Shown here in pieces: positions 45,631-53,635 of a DNA stretch of 64,000 nt. The translations under genes and the position numbers were made by a program. The stretch is from Brevibacterium sp. GTDB lineage: Bacteria; Actinomycetota; Actinomycetes; Actinomycetales; Brevibacteriaceae. Where the stretch lies: assembly GCA_030457025.1 (NCBI GenBank), contig JAKDSA010000002.1, forward strand, positions 1-64,000, in the 5' to 3' direction. A model generated the notes under the pieces. It made no database searches. It was not told where the DNA came from and saw nothing but the letters and a program-made list of their open reading frames with translations. Positions within the stretch are counted from its first letter, which is position 1. Each line of letters opens with the position of its first letter.

Positions 45631-46617
45631 GTGAGCACAGACGCACAGCTCAGACCAACGGTCGATGATCTCGAGGAACTGCGTATTCGGCTGACTGCCT
45701 ACTGCTACCGAATGCTCGGTAACGTGGCGGACACCGATGACGCAGTCCAGGAGACGATCCTGCGGGCCTACCGCTCCCTTGAGAGCTATGACCCGCAACG
45801 GGCGAAGCTCTCCACCTGGGTGCATCGGATCGCGACCAACATCTGTCTGGATCTGCTGCGGGGCGCACGTCGCCGGTCCAGTGCCACCGACTTGGTCCCT
45901 GCGCGGACAGGCACCACATCCGCTGAGCTGGGTGAGCCGCTGTCAGCCGATCACTTCGTCGAACCGATCCCCGACTCCCGGGTGATCTCGGCCACCGACC
46001 CGGCCGAGATCGTCGAACAACGCTTGAGCGTGCGCTACGCCTTCATTGCGGCCCTGCAGCGGTTGGCACCACGACAACGCGCGGTGCTTCTGCTGCGTGA
46101 GGTTCTCAGCTTCAGCGCCGAGGAGTCCGCGCACATCATCGGAACCACGGTGCCTGCCGTCAACAGCGCCCTGCAGCGGGCACGAGCTCGCTTGGCGAAG
46201 TCCCCACCAGAGACAACAGCGGTGTTCGACCCCACCGATGCCCGACAACGTCAACTGCTCGATGACTATGTCAGTGCCTTCGAGGCCCATGACATGGTCG
46301 CGCTCAGCCGCCTGCTGAGTGAAGACGCCCAGTCCTCGATGCCGCCGTTCGCCTGGTGGCTCGAAGGACGAGAGACCATTCTTTCGGTCATGGGCGCAGC
46401 CGATGCCTGCGACGGTGACCGTCTCATTCCCGTGCCGATCAACGGCAGCCCAGGCTTCGGGCAGTACCGGGTCGGCAGCGACGGAGTGCCTCGTGCCTTT
46501 GCGCTGCTCCTCGTCGAGGTGCGAGAGAACACGGTGTCTCATCTGATCACGTTCCTTGGCAGCCAGGGGCGATTCCGCGAATTCGGCCTCCCGGAGAGTG
46601 TGGACTCCACTGCCTGA
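45631..46617 (+). CDS. ECF sigma factor with SnoaL-like C-terminal domain (SigG-like)
   Basis: The 328-residue protein has sigma region 2 (RLTAYCYRMLGNVADTDDAVQETILRAY split by family), with an LDLLRGARRR end. Region 4 follows (LAPRQRAVLLLREVLSFSAEESAHIIG), and then about 120 residues form a SnoaL/NTF2-like domain starting LDDYVSAFEAHD, with PPFAWWLEGRE. That tail is typical of ECF groups such as SigG, where it can act in place of a separate anti-sigma factor. No anti-sigma gene is adjacent. GTG 45631 is the start; the promoter is unclear. Confidence 0.88.
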   Translation: MSTDAQLRPTVDDLEELRIRLTAYCYRMLGNVADTDDAVQETILRAYRSLESYDPQRAKLSTWVHRIATNICLDLLRGARRRSSATDLVPARTGTTSAELGEPLSADHFVEPIPDSRVISATDPAEIVEQRLSVRYAFIAALQRLAPRQRAVLLLREVLSFSAEESAHIIGTTVPAVNSALQRARARLAKSPPETTAVFDPTDARQRQLLDDYVSAFEAHDMVALSRLLSEDAQSSMPPFAWWLEGRETILSVMGAADACDGDRLIPVPINGSPGFGQYRVGSDGVPRAFALLLVEVRENTVSHLITFLGSQGRFREFGLPESVDSTA

Positions 46618-46684
46618 GGCGCGCCTCTGAGAAGAATTTCACCCGGGACCGATGAGTTCGAACCCGGGCCTGCGTATAAGAAGT

Positions 46685-47314
46685 ATGACCTCAGAAAAGA
46701 ACACACATCCTTCCGCTGAACTCATCCGCGACGAGACCTTCGCCGAGCGCTCCCGCATGGTCGACCTGCTCGATGAACTCGACTCACACGACTGGTCGGT
46801 GCCTTCGCTGTGCACCGGGTGGCGGGTCAGGGAAGTCGTCGCCCATATGACGATGGCCTATCGGCACAGAGGTCTCCGGTTCTTTGTGGGCCTGGCCAGA
46901 CACGGTTTCAGGTTCAACGACTTCGCCGATCAAGTCGCCCACGAGGACACGTCCACACTCACAGACGCCGCCCTCCTCACCGCGTTGCGAGAGAATATCC
47001 GCAATCCGTGGAGACCACCCGGCGGCGGTCCGGTGGGAGCCCTCAGCCACGACGTCATCCATGGCCTCGACATCACGGAGCCTCTGGGACTCTCACCGGC
47101 TCCCGCCGAACGGATCAGACTCGTACTCGAACAGGCAGGGGAGAAGAACCTCGCTTACCTCGGCACGGATCTCACCGGCGTCAGACTCATCGCCGATGAC
47201 GCAGATTTCAGCATGGGTACGGGCCCGCGCGAAGTGAGGGCGAGCGCCCGAGAGATGCTGCTGACGGTCACAGGGCGCCGACCCTTGCCGGACCAGAGCC
47301 CTCCACAGCGCTGA
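46685..47314 (+). CDS. DinB-like/mycothiol-dependent maleylpyruvate isomerase family protein
   Basis: The 209-residue protein has the TIGR03083-type helical bundle: RSRMVDLLDELDSHDWSVPSLC, then GWRVREVVAHMTMAY with a metal-type His, and later SHDVIHGLDI, supplying further His ligands. Such proteins are metal-dependent thiol (often mycothiol) S-transferases, and mycothiol is expected in this phylum. The substrate is unknown. The start could be ATG 46685 or 46652; I prefer 46685 because it is closest to the family start and follows a TATAAG hexamer. Confidence 0.8.
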   Translation: MTSEKNTHPSAELIRDETFAERSRMVDLLDELDSHDWSVPSLCTGWRVREVVAHMTMAYRHRGLRFFVGLARHGFRFNDFADQVAHEDTSTLTDAALLTALRENIRNPWRPPGGGPVGALSHDVIHGLDITEPLGLSPAPAERIRLVLEQAGEKNLAYLGTDLTGVRLIADDADFSMGTGPREVRASAREMLLTVTGRRPLPDQSPPQR

Positions 47315-47355
47315 GCGGGAGCGCAACCCGGAGCGCTGACCGGGAGCGAGACCGG
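47307..47355 (+). repeat. Imperfect 25-bp tandem duplication spanning a stop codon
   Basis: AGCGCTGAGCGGGAGCG (47307 on) and AGCGCTGACCGGGAGCG (47332 on) head units of about 25 nt. The first copy contains the TGA stop (47312-47314) of the preceding gene. Confidence 0.8.
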
Positions 47356-47446
47356 CTGTGGGAGACTGGTGGCAGACACTTTCCTGCCATTTTCATGACC
47401 GTGTCCGTCGTGACTTTGGCGCACGTGACCGCACAAGAGGAGACCA

Positions 47447-48217
47447 GTGGACCGCACCACACTCGCCCACGCCCTGGAAGCAGCCCGCATCACCGGTGAG
47501 GTGGGGACACCGCGAGAGAACAACCTCTCCCACATCCACCGATTTCTCGCACAGGAGAAGCAGTTCGACTTCGGTGTCGAACTCACCCGCGATTGGGACT
47601 ATGACTCCGTGTTCGCACTCATGGTCGACCGGTGCGGGCTGCGTCCTGAAACGGACTTCGTCGAAGGCGTGGACACGATTTCGACGCACCGCTGCATCGA
47701 GGCCCTCGAGAATTTAGCCGTGGCCATCGGCGAGGTCACTCGTGCCGGGGGAGAGATCCTCTTTGCCACCGGCCACCCCGCGGGCCTGCTTCCCGTGCAC
47801 ATGGCCATCGCCGCGGCCGCTGAAGCCGGCGGCGCCACAATCACACACCAGGCCAACGCCGTTCCGGTCCCGGGACTCGGCGGCGACTGCCGGCAGATCA
47901 ACCGTGTGTGGACCTGGCACCAACACGGCGGGACCCCGCACACCCACCTCTCCGAACCCATGCACGCACTTCTTGACGACATCACCCGCCGAGGCGATCA
48001 GGTGCCCGATCTGATCGTGGCCGATCACGGGTGGGCCGGTGCGGCCTCGAGCCGGGGGCTGCGCACGCTGGGTTATGCCGACTGCAACGATCCGGCGCTC
48101 TTCGTCGCCGAAGCTCAGGGAGCCATCGAGGCCACCGTTCCCCTCGACGACGACGTCGTGCCCTACCTCTACGAACCGCTCATCTCCTATGTCCTCGACA
48201 AGGCAGGGCTGAACTGA
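47447..48217 (+). CDS. Conserved actinobacterial phosphatase-family protein
   Basis: The 256-residue cytosolic protein matches, by memory of its sequence style, the actinobacterial family labelled Phosphatase (PF15698). Notable are FATGHPAGLLPVHMAIA, RQINRVWTWHQHGG, HTHLSEPM and VADHGWAGAASSRGL, with many His and Asp residues that could bind metal. No biochemical role is certain. GTG 47447 has AAGAGGAG about 6 nt upstream. It is convergent with the ybaK-like gene only 8 nt away. Confidence 0.7.
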   Translation: MDRTTLAHALEAARITGEVGTPRENNLSHIHRFLAQEKQFDFGVELTRDWDYDSVFALMVDRCGLRPETDFVEGVDTISTHRCIEALENLAVAIGEVTRAGGEILFATGHPAGLLPVHMAIAAAAEAGGATITHQANAVPVPGLGGDCRQINRVWTWHQHGGTPHTHLSEPMHALLDDITRRGDQVPDLIVADHGWAGAASSRGLRTLGYADCNDPALFVAEAQGAIEATVPLDDDVVPYLYEPLISYVLDKAGLN

Positions 48218-48225
48218 GGACGAGC

Positions 48226-48777
48226 TCAGTCGATCTCGTTCGCGAGCCCCTCGACCACCTCGGCGGTGGGAAGCGAAGCCAGTGCCGCACCGGAGAGCAT
48301 GAGTTTGGAACCGCGGATGCCCGAACCGATGATGAGCTCCTCGGCCTCGGCCACACGTGAGTCGATGAGGATCCGGTAGTCGGCAGGCAGGCCGATGGGT
48401 CCGATACCGCCGTACTCCATTCCCGACTCGCCGACCGCGCGATCCATGGGCAGGAATGAGGCCTTGCGCACGTCGAGGAGCTTCTTCACGCGCTTGTTCA
48501 CATCGGCACGGGTATTGGCGAGCACCATGCAGGCCGCGATCCGTTCCTCACCGGACCGCGAACCCGCGACGAGAACGCAGTTGGCCGAGGTCTCGGGTCC
48601 GAGCCCGGTGGCATCGAGCAGGGCCGAAGTGTCGGCGATCTGCGGATCGATGGCGAAGGCATGCACATCACCGGTGATCGACGCCATGGCCTCGGCGGTT
48701 GAACTTGCCACGAGATCGGGAGCGGATGCTGCGGGGGTGAGGTCGAATTGCGCGGAGATGCGTTCTTTGGTCTTCAT
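48226..48777 (-). CDS. YbaK/EbsC-type aminoacyl-tRNA deacylase-like protein
   Basis: The 183-residue protein has the YbaK/ProX editing-domain fold: [35 protein letters not shown] and a C-terminal [16 protein letters not shown] block. Family members hydrolyse misacylated tRNAs such as Cys-tRNA(Pro). I start at ATG 48777 rather than GTG 48783 because TAAACT ends 6 nt upstream, giving a leaderless layout like others in the window. Confidence 0.88.
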   Translation of the reverse strand: MKTKERISAQFDLTPAASAPDLVASSTAEAMASITGDVHAFAIDPQIADTSALLDATGLGPETSANCVLVAGSRSGEERIAACMVLANTRADVNKRVKKLLDVRKASFLPMDRAVGESGMEYGGIGPIGLPADYRILIDSRVAEAEELIIGSGIRGSKLMLSGAALASLPTAEVVEGLANEID

Positions 48778-48783
48778 GGCCAC

Positions 48784-48789
48784 AGTTTA
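48784..48789 (-). promoter_or_regulatory. -10 (TAAACT) of a leaderless ybaK-like promoter
   Basis: On the minus strand TAAACT ends 6 nt before ATG 48777. No ribosome site is present. Confidence 0.5.
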
Positions 48790-48828
48790 GGAGACGGTGT
48801 GGGAATCGCTTTGAACGAGTCCATCAGA

Positions 48829-48953
48829 TAGACTGGACTGTCGCTTCGTGTCCGGTTCCTACGGTGCGGGGCGTGTCCAGCAGACGAATTCGGGCACTGG
48901 CGGATGGGTCGACCCATACCAGGCGCCTGAGCGGATTCAGCAAAGGTAAGAAT
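48829..48953 (+). promoter_or_regulatory. rpmE2 promoter and structured leader
   Basis: TAGACT (48829-48834) is a -10 candidate that would give a leader of about 110 nt. Within it, the exact palindrome ATGGGTCGACCCAT (48904-48917) is enclosed by CTGG (48897-48900) and CCAG (48919-48922), forming one hairpin, and CTGA/TCAG follows near the ribosome site. This could be an L31-type ribosomal-protein leader. No clear Zur box was seen. Confidence 0.4.
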
Positions 48954-49208
48954 ATGAAAAAGGACATCCACCCGGAATACGCACCGATCGTGTTCAACGA
49001 TCTGTCGTCGGGAACCAAGATCCTCACCCGTTCGACCGCGACGAGCGATAAGACGATCGAATTCGAAGATGGCAACACCTACCCAGTCATCGACGTTGAG
49101 ATCTCGAGCGCATCGCACCCGTTCTACACCGGAAAACAGCGCATCCTCGACTCCGCAGGCCGCGTCGAGAAGTTCAAGGATCGCTACAAGGGCTTCGGCA
49201 AGCGCTGA
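48954..49208 (+). CDS. rpmE2: 50S ribosomal protein L31 type B
   Basis: The 84-residue protein starts [20 protein letters not shown] and ends HPFYTGKQ...[14 protein letters not shown], typical of L31 type B. It has no CxxC zinc pair, so it is the zinc-free paralogue that replaces the Zn-binding L31 under zinc shortage in many bacteria. ATG 48954 follows AAAGGTAAG. A structured leader precedes it and a strong terminator follows. Confidence 0.95.
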   Translation: MKKDIHPEYAPIVFNDLSSGTKILTRSTATSDKTIEFEDGNTYPVIDVEISSASHPFYTGKQRILDSAGRVEKFKDRYKGFGKR

Positions 49209-49263
49209 TTCCCCGTCGGTTACGACCGACCGGCCGGTTCCGACCGTCACGCATGACTTATGC

Positions 49264-49304
49264 GAACTGCCCCGCACACCATCATCAGGTGTGCGGGGCA
49301 GTTC
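49264..49304 (+). terminator. Strong terminator after rpmE2
   Basis: GAACTGCCCCGCACACC (49264-49280) pairs with its exact complement (49288-49304) over a 7-nt loop ATCATCA. TCTCATT follows. The convergent pdxK gene may use it too. Confidence 0.85.
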
Positions 49305-49350
49305 TCATTGGTACCCGTCCTCATGTTGGGCGTCTGTGGCTTCGATGCCA

Positions 49351-49376
49351 TGACACGTCCCCGCGGGGACGTGTCA
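49351..49376. repeat. Dispersed palindrome, copy 3 (26 bp, exact)
   Basis: TGACACGTCCCC followed by GCGGGGACGTGTCA, a perfect 26-bp palindrome with the shared core. It lies 15 nt past the pdxK stop. It could double as a terminator. Confidence 0.85.
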
Positions 49377-49391
49377 GCACAGGCGAGCGAG

Positions 49392-50216
49392 TCAGTCCAC
49401 GCTGGCCACGACGTCCGGTGACGGCTGCGTGCGTGCCGCCGGGTGGAGCAGCGAGGCCACGCCCGTGGCATTGTCGAGGCAGTTCGCGATGCCGTGAGCG
49501 ACCTTCTCCTTCGCCGAGACGACCGCCTCTTGGATGCTCATGCCGTTGGCGATGCCAGCGGCGATCGATGAGGCGAACGAGCATCCTGCACCGTTGACGA
49601 GCTTCTCGTTGACCTTGCGTGATCGCAGCGTTGTCAGACTCCGACCATCGAAGAGGATGTCGATCGCGTCGTCACCGGCCAAGCGCGCACCGCCCTTGAC
49701 GACGACGTTCGCCGCTCCCTGAGCGTGGATGATCTGCGCGGCCTCGATCATGCCCTCGACCGAATCGATCGGATCGAGATCGGCCAGCGTCGCGGCCTCC
49801 TCGAGGTTCGGAGTGATGACGGTGGCCAAGGGCACGAGGTTGTCAACGAAGAGGTCTTTGAGGTCGACCATCGTGCCCGCGCCCTTGCATACGAGGACGG
49901 GATCGAAGACATAGGGAAGCTCATTGGTCCCCAGCTTCTCGGCCAGGACGAGGGCGTTCTCCACGGACCCGAGCATGCCCGACTTGATGGCGTCGAACTT
50001 GTGCACGGCCAGCGTCGATTCGAGCTGTCGGGTCACAACCTCGGGGTCAATGAATTCCAGAACGTGGCTGAAGCTGTCGTTCGGGTCGAAGGTGACGATG
50101 CAGGTCACCGCGGCGGTGCCGAATGCGCCGTACTCTTCGAACATCTTCAGGTCGGCTTCAAGTCCTGCTCCGCCGGAGACGTCGGAACCGGCGACCGTGA
50201 GCACTTTGGAGGTCAT
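49392..50216 (-). CDS. pdxK: Pyridoxal/pyridoxine kinase, ThiD-like (PdxK type)
   Basis: The 274-residue ribokinase-fold protein starts MTSKVLTVAGSDVSGGAGLEADLKMFEEYG. It has VFDPVLVCKGAG, where VCKG marks the Bacillus PdxK-type pyridoxine kinase rather than HMP kinase, and a catalytic GAGCSF. It phosphorylates vitamin B6 vitamers with ATP. HMP kinase activity remains possible. ATG 50216 follows AAAGGATC; the frame runs upstream without family match. Confidence 0.85.
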   Translation of the reverse strand: MTSKVLTVAGSDVSGGAGLEADLKMFEEYGAFGTAAVTCIVTFDPNDSFSHVLEFIDPEVVTRQLESTLAVHKFDAIKSGMLGSVENALVLAEKLGTNELPYVFDPVLVCKGAGTMVDLKDLFVDNLVPLATVITPNLEEAATLADLDPIDSVEGMIEAAQIIHAQGAANVVVKGGARLAGDDAIDILFDGRSLTTLRSRKVNEKLVNGAGCSFASSIAAGIANGMSIQEAVVSAKEKVAHGIANCLDNATGVASLLHPAARTQPSPDVVASVD

Positions 50217-50260
50217 AGTGATCCTTTCGCGAATTGCTGTCGGCAGAAGTCTACGCGCGT

Positions 50261-50725
50261 TCAGGACTCGCTGTATCCCTGCTGCCGCCACGCCTCGTAG
50301 ATCGCGATCGACGCAGAATTGGCGAGGTTGAGCGAACGTCTCGAGGCGAGCATCGGGATGCGCACGGACAGATCCACATGATCGTCGTCGACGACGGAAT
50401 CGGGCAGTCCCGTCGACTCCGGCCCGAAGATGAGGACATCACCGTCACGGTAGTCCACCTCGGCGAAGGAATCGCTGGTATGGGTGGTGAAAGCGATCAC
50501 TCGACGCTCGCCGAGGTGGTTCCACAGGTCCTGAAGCGACGAGTGCACGGTGACGTGGGCAAGATCGTGGTAGTCCAGTCCCGCACGGCGCAGTTTCGCG
50601 TCGGAGAGGTCGAAGCCCAGGGGCTCGACGAGGTGGAGGTGGGCTCCGGTGACCGCGGCCAGGCGAATGGCATTTCCGGTGTTGCCGGGGATCTCGGGCG
50701 TGTGGAAGACGATGTCGATGTTCAT
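50261..50725 (-). CDS. trmL: tRNA (cytidine/uridine-2'-O-)-methyltransferase TrmL
   Basis: TrmL methylates the ribose of the wobble base in tRNA(Leu) isoacceptors using SAM. The 154-residue protein is a minimal SPOUT enzyme: MNIDIVFHTPEIPGNTGNAIRLA at the start, VLIFGPESTGLP in the middle and IPMLASRRSLNLANSASIAIYE as motif 3. It lies 44 nt upstream of pdxK on the same strand. GTTCA-TATG-TGAAC at 50721-50734 overlaps its start codon. Confidence 0.93.
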   Translation of the reverse strand: MNIDIVFHTPEIPGNTGNAIRLAAVTGAHLHLVEPLGFDLSDAKLRRAGLDYHDLAHVTVHSSLQDLWNHLGERRVIAFTTHTSDSFAEVDYRDGDVLIFGPESTGLPDSVVDDDHVDLSVRIPMLASRRSLNLANSASIAIYEAWRQQGYSES

Positions 50726-50776
50726 ATGTGAACCATTTTGTCACTGTTTCTCAGATGCTTCGTCCCGGTGTCCGGT

Positions 50777-51496
50777 TCAGATATCCTGTGCACCGGCGCC
50801 GAGGCGGACGAGCAGATAGCCCTGCCGCGTCGCCTCGGGAAATCGCCCTGCTCGGTCGGGTTCGCGTTCGAGCCGAGTCACGGGTGTGAAGCCATGGGCG
50901 TGGAGTGAGACGAGAACCGAGTCGATCGAGCGCCGGTGGAAGTCGAGTTCGACATCGTGTCCGGCTGCCTCGGACTGATGGTCGACCCGGTCACCGAGCT
51001 GGAAGGCCAATTGGAACAGTCCTCCCGGCCGCAGAACGCGCGCGGCCTCGGCGAAGACCGTTGTCAGATCGTCGTCACGAACATGGATGATCGAATACCA
51101 TGCGACGAGTCCCGAGAAACTGTCGTCGGGATAGGGCAGTGATGTCATGGAGCCGGTGGTGAAGTCCATGGTCGGATAGTGGCTCTGCGCGATGGCGATC
51201 ATGGCCGGGGAGAGGTCGAGGCCTGTCGGGGACAGCCCCAGTGCTGCCAGGAACGCCGTGATCCGACCGGGGCCGCAGCCGATCTCCAAGATCTCGGCCT
51301 GCCCCGTCGAGAGCACGAGCTCGGAGAACGAGCCGAGGACGGCCCGATCATGTGGCTTCGCCGTGAGTTCGTCCGCGATCCATTCCGTGTAGAGGCCAGC
51401 GATCGCATCGTAGGAGGCTCGGGTAGCTGTCTCCCGGGGCGATTCCTGCCGGTTCATGCGGTCGTCGTTGATGTTCTCATCAGCCCCATCGGTCAT
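50777..51496 (-). CDS. SAM-dependent class I methyltransferase
   Basis: The 239-residue protein has the SAM-binding motif ILEIGCGPGRIT near residues 68-79, then LDLSPAMIAIA and the post-I Asp, LPYPDDSFSGLVAWYSIIH as motif II, and VLRPGGLFQLAFQ, all typical of Methyltransf_11. The substrate is unknown. The start at ATG 51496 is supported by TAGGCT ending 6 nt upstream. Confidence 0.88.
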   Translation of the reverse strand: MTDGADENINDDRMNRQESPRETATRASYDAIAGLYTEWIADELTAKPHDRAVLGSFSELVLSTGQAEILEIGCGPGRITAFLAALGLSPTGLDLSPAMIAIAQSHYPTMDFTTGSMTSLPYPDDSFSGLVAWYSIIHVRDDDLTTVFAEAARVLRPGGLFQLAFQLGDRVDHQSEAAGHDVELDFHRRSIDSVLVSLHAHGFTPVTRLEREPDRAGRFPEATRQGYLLVRLGAGAQDI

Positions 51497-51502
51497 GCCG
51501 TC

Positions 51503-51508
51503 AGCCTA
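51503..51508 (-). promoter_or_regulatory. -10 (TAGGCT) of a leaderless methyltransferase promoter
   Basis: On the minus strand TAGGCT ends 6 nt before ATG 51496, the same hexamer and gap as before coaE. Confidence 0.55.
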
Positions 51509-51549
51509 CCGTCGAGACCCACTGATGGTCCCCTGGTCATCCTCGAAAC

Positions 51550-51563
51550 GTCCCCGCGGGGAC
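51550..51563. repeat. Dispersed palindrome, copy 4 (GTCCCCGCGGGGAC)
   Basis: Exact 14-bp palindrome with the shared core. Copy 5 starts 33 bp further on. Confidence 0.8.
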
Positions 51564-51582
51564 TCTGCACACCGGACCCGGC

Positions 51583-51596
51583 GTCCCTGCGGGGAC
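51583..51596. repeat. Dispersed palindrome, copy 5 (GTCCCTGCGGGGAC)
   Basis: One mismatch from the core in the left arm. A different hairpin follows: TGAGTCT (51606-51612) with AGACTCA (51622-51628). The rest of the 318-bp gap before the HNH gene (51497-51814) holds no gene I can support. Confidence 0.7.
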
Positions 51597-51814
51597 ACTT
51601 CACGGTGAGTCTGCGGCAGCGAGACTCATGTCATATAGAACGATCACGGAAGATCAGCGAATACGAATCGAATGAGCGGCCTGATCGGATCCTGTTGAAG
51701 TGACATGTCTCCGATCTCGTGTCAGTGGCTCCGCATATGGTGAAAGCACGGTTCGAGGTCATGGGGACTCACGAACCGAACGGCTGCAGAGGCCGAAGGG
51801 GAAAGGTGAGAGCC

Positions 51815-53596
51815 ATGATGGACAACGCAGGTGCAGATCCGCATGCAGATGTTCCGGATCCGTTCGCTGACTCGGAAATTCTGAACGGGATGAGCGTCAA
51901 TCCCAGTGACTACGGCTTGGACTGCCGTCCGCGGGCAGTCGTTTCGGGTTCTTCTGAACCCGATGCGTTCGACCGCAGTTTCGACGAAGACGTCCCGGCA
52001 CAGATCTCTGAGGCCTCGCCTGCAAGGACGAGCACGAGAGGTGATGCGGGCGCTGACACGAGCGCGAGCGCTGATGGAGGCCAGGATGCAGACGCGGATG
52101 CCGAGGCAGATGCTGGAACAGGGCTGGGCGGCCTGACTTCAGAGGAGCTGGTTGCCGACATTCGACGCAACGTCTCGTGCATCGCCTTCTGCCATGCACG
52201 AGTCATCGCGCTCATCGACGAAGTCGAACAGCGGGGCCTGTGGGCGCAGTGGGTGGGAGTGACGTCGTTGCCCCAATGGGTCATGCACATTGCCGCGGTG
52301 AGCGCGCACACCGCACGGGAATACGTCCGAGTGATGATAGCGCTGCGCGAAATGCCGAAGGTGAAGGAGAGTCTGGGGGAGGGCAATGTCAGCTTCTCCA
52401 AAGTGCGTGAGGTGACCAGGCTCGTGGGACGCATCCCTGATGAGGACGCACTGCGCTTGGCTGATCTCTCCACCGGCAGCCAGATCGGTGTGGTGGCACG
52501 CAACTACCTCCAACTGTCCGCCTCGAACGAGACCAGCGAGGCTCCCCGTTTCCTTCCGAGTGACAGTGTGAGCATGCGAACCACCGAACCCGGACGGACC
52601 CGCATCACAATCGACTTGGAAGAGGACGAAGCCGCCGAGATCTCCTCGATGCTCGAGGCAGCGCGCCATGCCCTCGAACAGCAGGCTGTCACAGACGGCC
52701 TCAGCGACGAAGGCAGCGCAGAATGTCCCCAGCTGACGACCGACACGAAGGAGAGGGACGGGGAGCGGGACGAGAAGCCGCCGTACGAGCCGATCTCGCA
52801 GGTCATGTGTCTGATGGAGATCGTGCATGCGTTTCCGCGGGCTGGCTCGGCCTCCACCGTTGACGTCGACCGCGCTCGTATGCTTGTGCATGCCTCCGCC
52901 GAGGTGGTCACCCGATCCGGTGCCCGGGCCGAAGTCGAAGACTCCTCGGCAGTGGGAGATGCCAGCTCGGTGGAGGTGGATGCGAAGAAGGATGCGACGT
53001 GTCGGGTCGACGGTTTCGGCGGCATCACCTCGGCGACTGCGCAACGACTGACCTGTGAGGCGCTGATCAGCGGTGCGATCAAGGACGCCGACGGAGACGT
53101 GCTCATGCTCGGGCGTTCGAAGAGACTGGTGAGCAGACGCCAACGACTGGCGCTGAGTGCACGGGACATAGGATGTCAGTTCCCGGGCTGCTTGGCCCGC
53201 AGACGATGCGATGCTCACCACCTCCGTCCCTGGTCGCAGGGAGGGGCCACGGACCTGGACAATCTCATTCTGCTCTGCCGCACGCACCACACGGCGGTCC
53301 ACAAATATGAGTTGAATATCTCACGGACCTCAGCCCCGTTCGCTGGAACTCTGGGCGGACAGGCTGCATTCGCCTTCTTCCTGCCCGATGGCTCGCAGCT
53401 GCTTCCGCTGGAAGAAGGGAAGCGGGGACGCCAGGTCTTCGATACGGCACGCTTGGTGGAGGCTGCCGAGGAGGCGGTGTCAAAGGCGGATCCGAGCACT
53501 CTCGGCGGCGGGTACGGATTCAGCCTGGACTATTGCATTGCCTGGATGTTCGAGGCGGAATGGCGACACGCCCGGGCAGACAATGCGGCTGCGTAA
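51815..53596 (+). CDS. DUF222/13E12-family protein with HNH endonuclease domain
   Basis: The 593-residue protein has an acidic N-terminal stretch, a DUF222 (13E12 repeat) helical domain (about 110-400, with HTAREYVRVMIALREMPKVKESL) and a C-terminal HNH nuclease. The HNH begins CQFPGC at Cys454, followed by RRRCDAHHLRPWSQGGATDLDNLILLC and RTHHTAVH, giving the paired Cys and the catalytic His. Such genes are multicopy in Actinobacteria and behave like selfish or mobile elements, though no cut site is known. I choose ATG 51815 after AAGGGGAAAGG; GTG 51719 gives a longer form. Confidence 0.87.
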   Translation: MMDNAGADPHADVPDPFADSEILNGMSVNPSDYGLDCRPRAVVSGSSEPDAFDRSFDEDVPAQISEASPARTSTRGDAGADTSASADGGQDADADAEADAGTGLGGLTSEELVADIRRNVSCIAFCHARVIALIDEVEQRGLWAQWVGVTSLPQWVMHIAAVSAHTAREYVRVMIALREMPKVKESLGEGNVSFSKVREVTRLVGRIPDEDALRLADLSTGSQIGVVARNYLQLSASNETSEAPRFLPSDSVSMRTTEPGRTRITIDLEEDEAAEISSMLEAARHALEQQAVTDGLSDEGSAECPQLTTDTKERDGERDEKPPYEPISQVMCLMEIVHAFPRAGSASTVDVDRARMLVHASAEVVTRSGARAEVEDSSAVGDASSVEVDAKKDATCRVDGFGGITSATAQRLTCEALISGAIKDADGDVLMLGRSKRLVSRRQRLALSARDIGCQFPGCLARRRCDAHHLRPWSQGGATDLDNLILLCRTHHTAVHKYELNISRTSAPFAGTLGGQAAFAFFLPDGSQLLPLEEGKRGRQVFDTARLVEAAEEAVSKADPSTLGGGYGFSLDYCIAWMFEAEWRHARADNAAA

Positions 53597-53599
53597 ATC

Positions 53600-53628
53600 T
53601 TGCCTATTTCGAACGCTAGTTCGATAAT
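53600..53628 (+). promoter_or_regulatory. SOS-controlled promoter of imuA'-imuB-dnaE2
   Basis: TTGCCT (53600-53605), a 17-nt spacer and GATAAT (53623-53628) form a promoter whose -10 ends 7 nt before ATG 53636, so the mRNA is probably leaderless. The SOS box sits between the hexamers and covers the start of the -10. Confidence 0.65.
53609..53624. promoter_or_regulatory. LexA (SOS) box TCGAACGCTAGTTCGA
   Basis: TCGAAC-N4-GTTCGA is a perfect match to the actinobacterial/Gram-positive LexA consensus, with exact 6-bp arms. It overlaps the promoter of the mutasome operon, so LexA would block polymerase until DNA damage removes it. It is the only such box I found in the window; uvrA and uvrB lack one. 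Confidence 0.9.
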
Positions 53629-53635
53629 GGATGTC

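Noticed and set aside
52139..53302. Minus-strand frame of 387 codons opposite the HNH gene
   Set aside because: Shadow frame; the plus strand carries the conserved HNH residues.
51815..53596. HNH gene as part of a prophage or restriction system
   Set aside because: No phage genes, integrase, att repeats or methyltransferase partner adjoin it; the methyltransferase at 50777 is of the small-molecule type.
53609..53624. SOS boxes also upstream of uvrA and uvrB
   Set aside because: Checked 1177-1276 and 7600-7664 by eye; no CGAAC-N4-GTTCG found. Only the mutasome has one.
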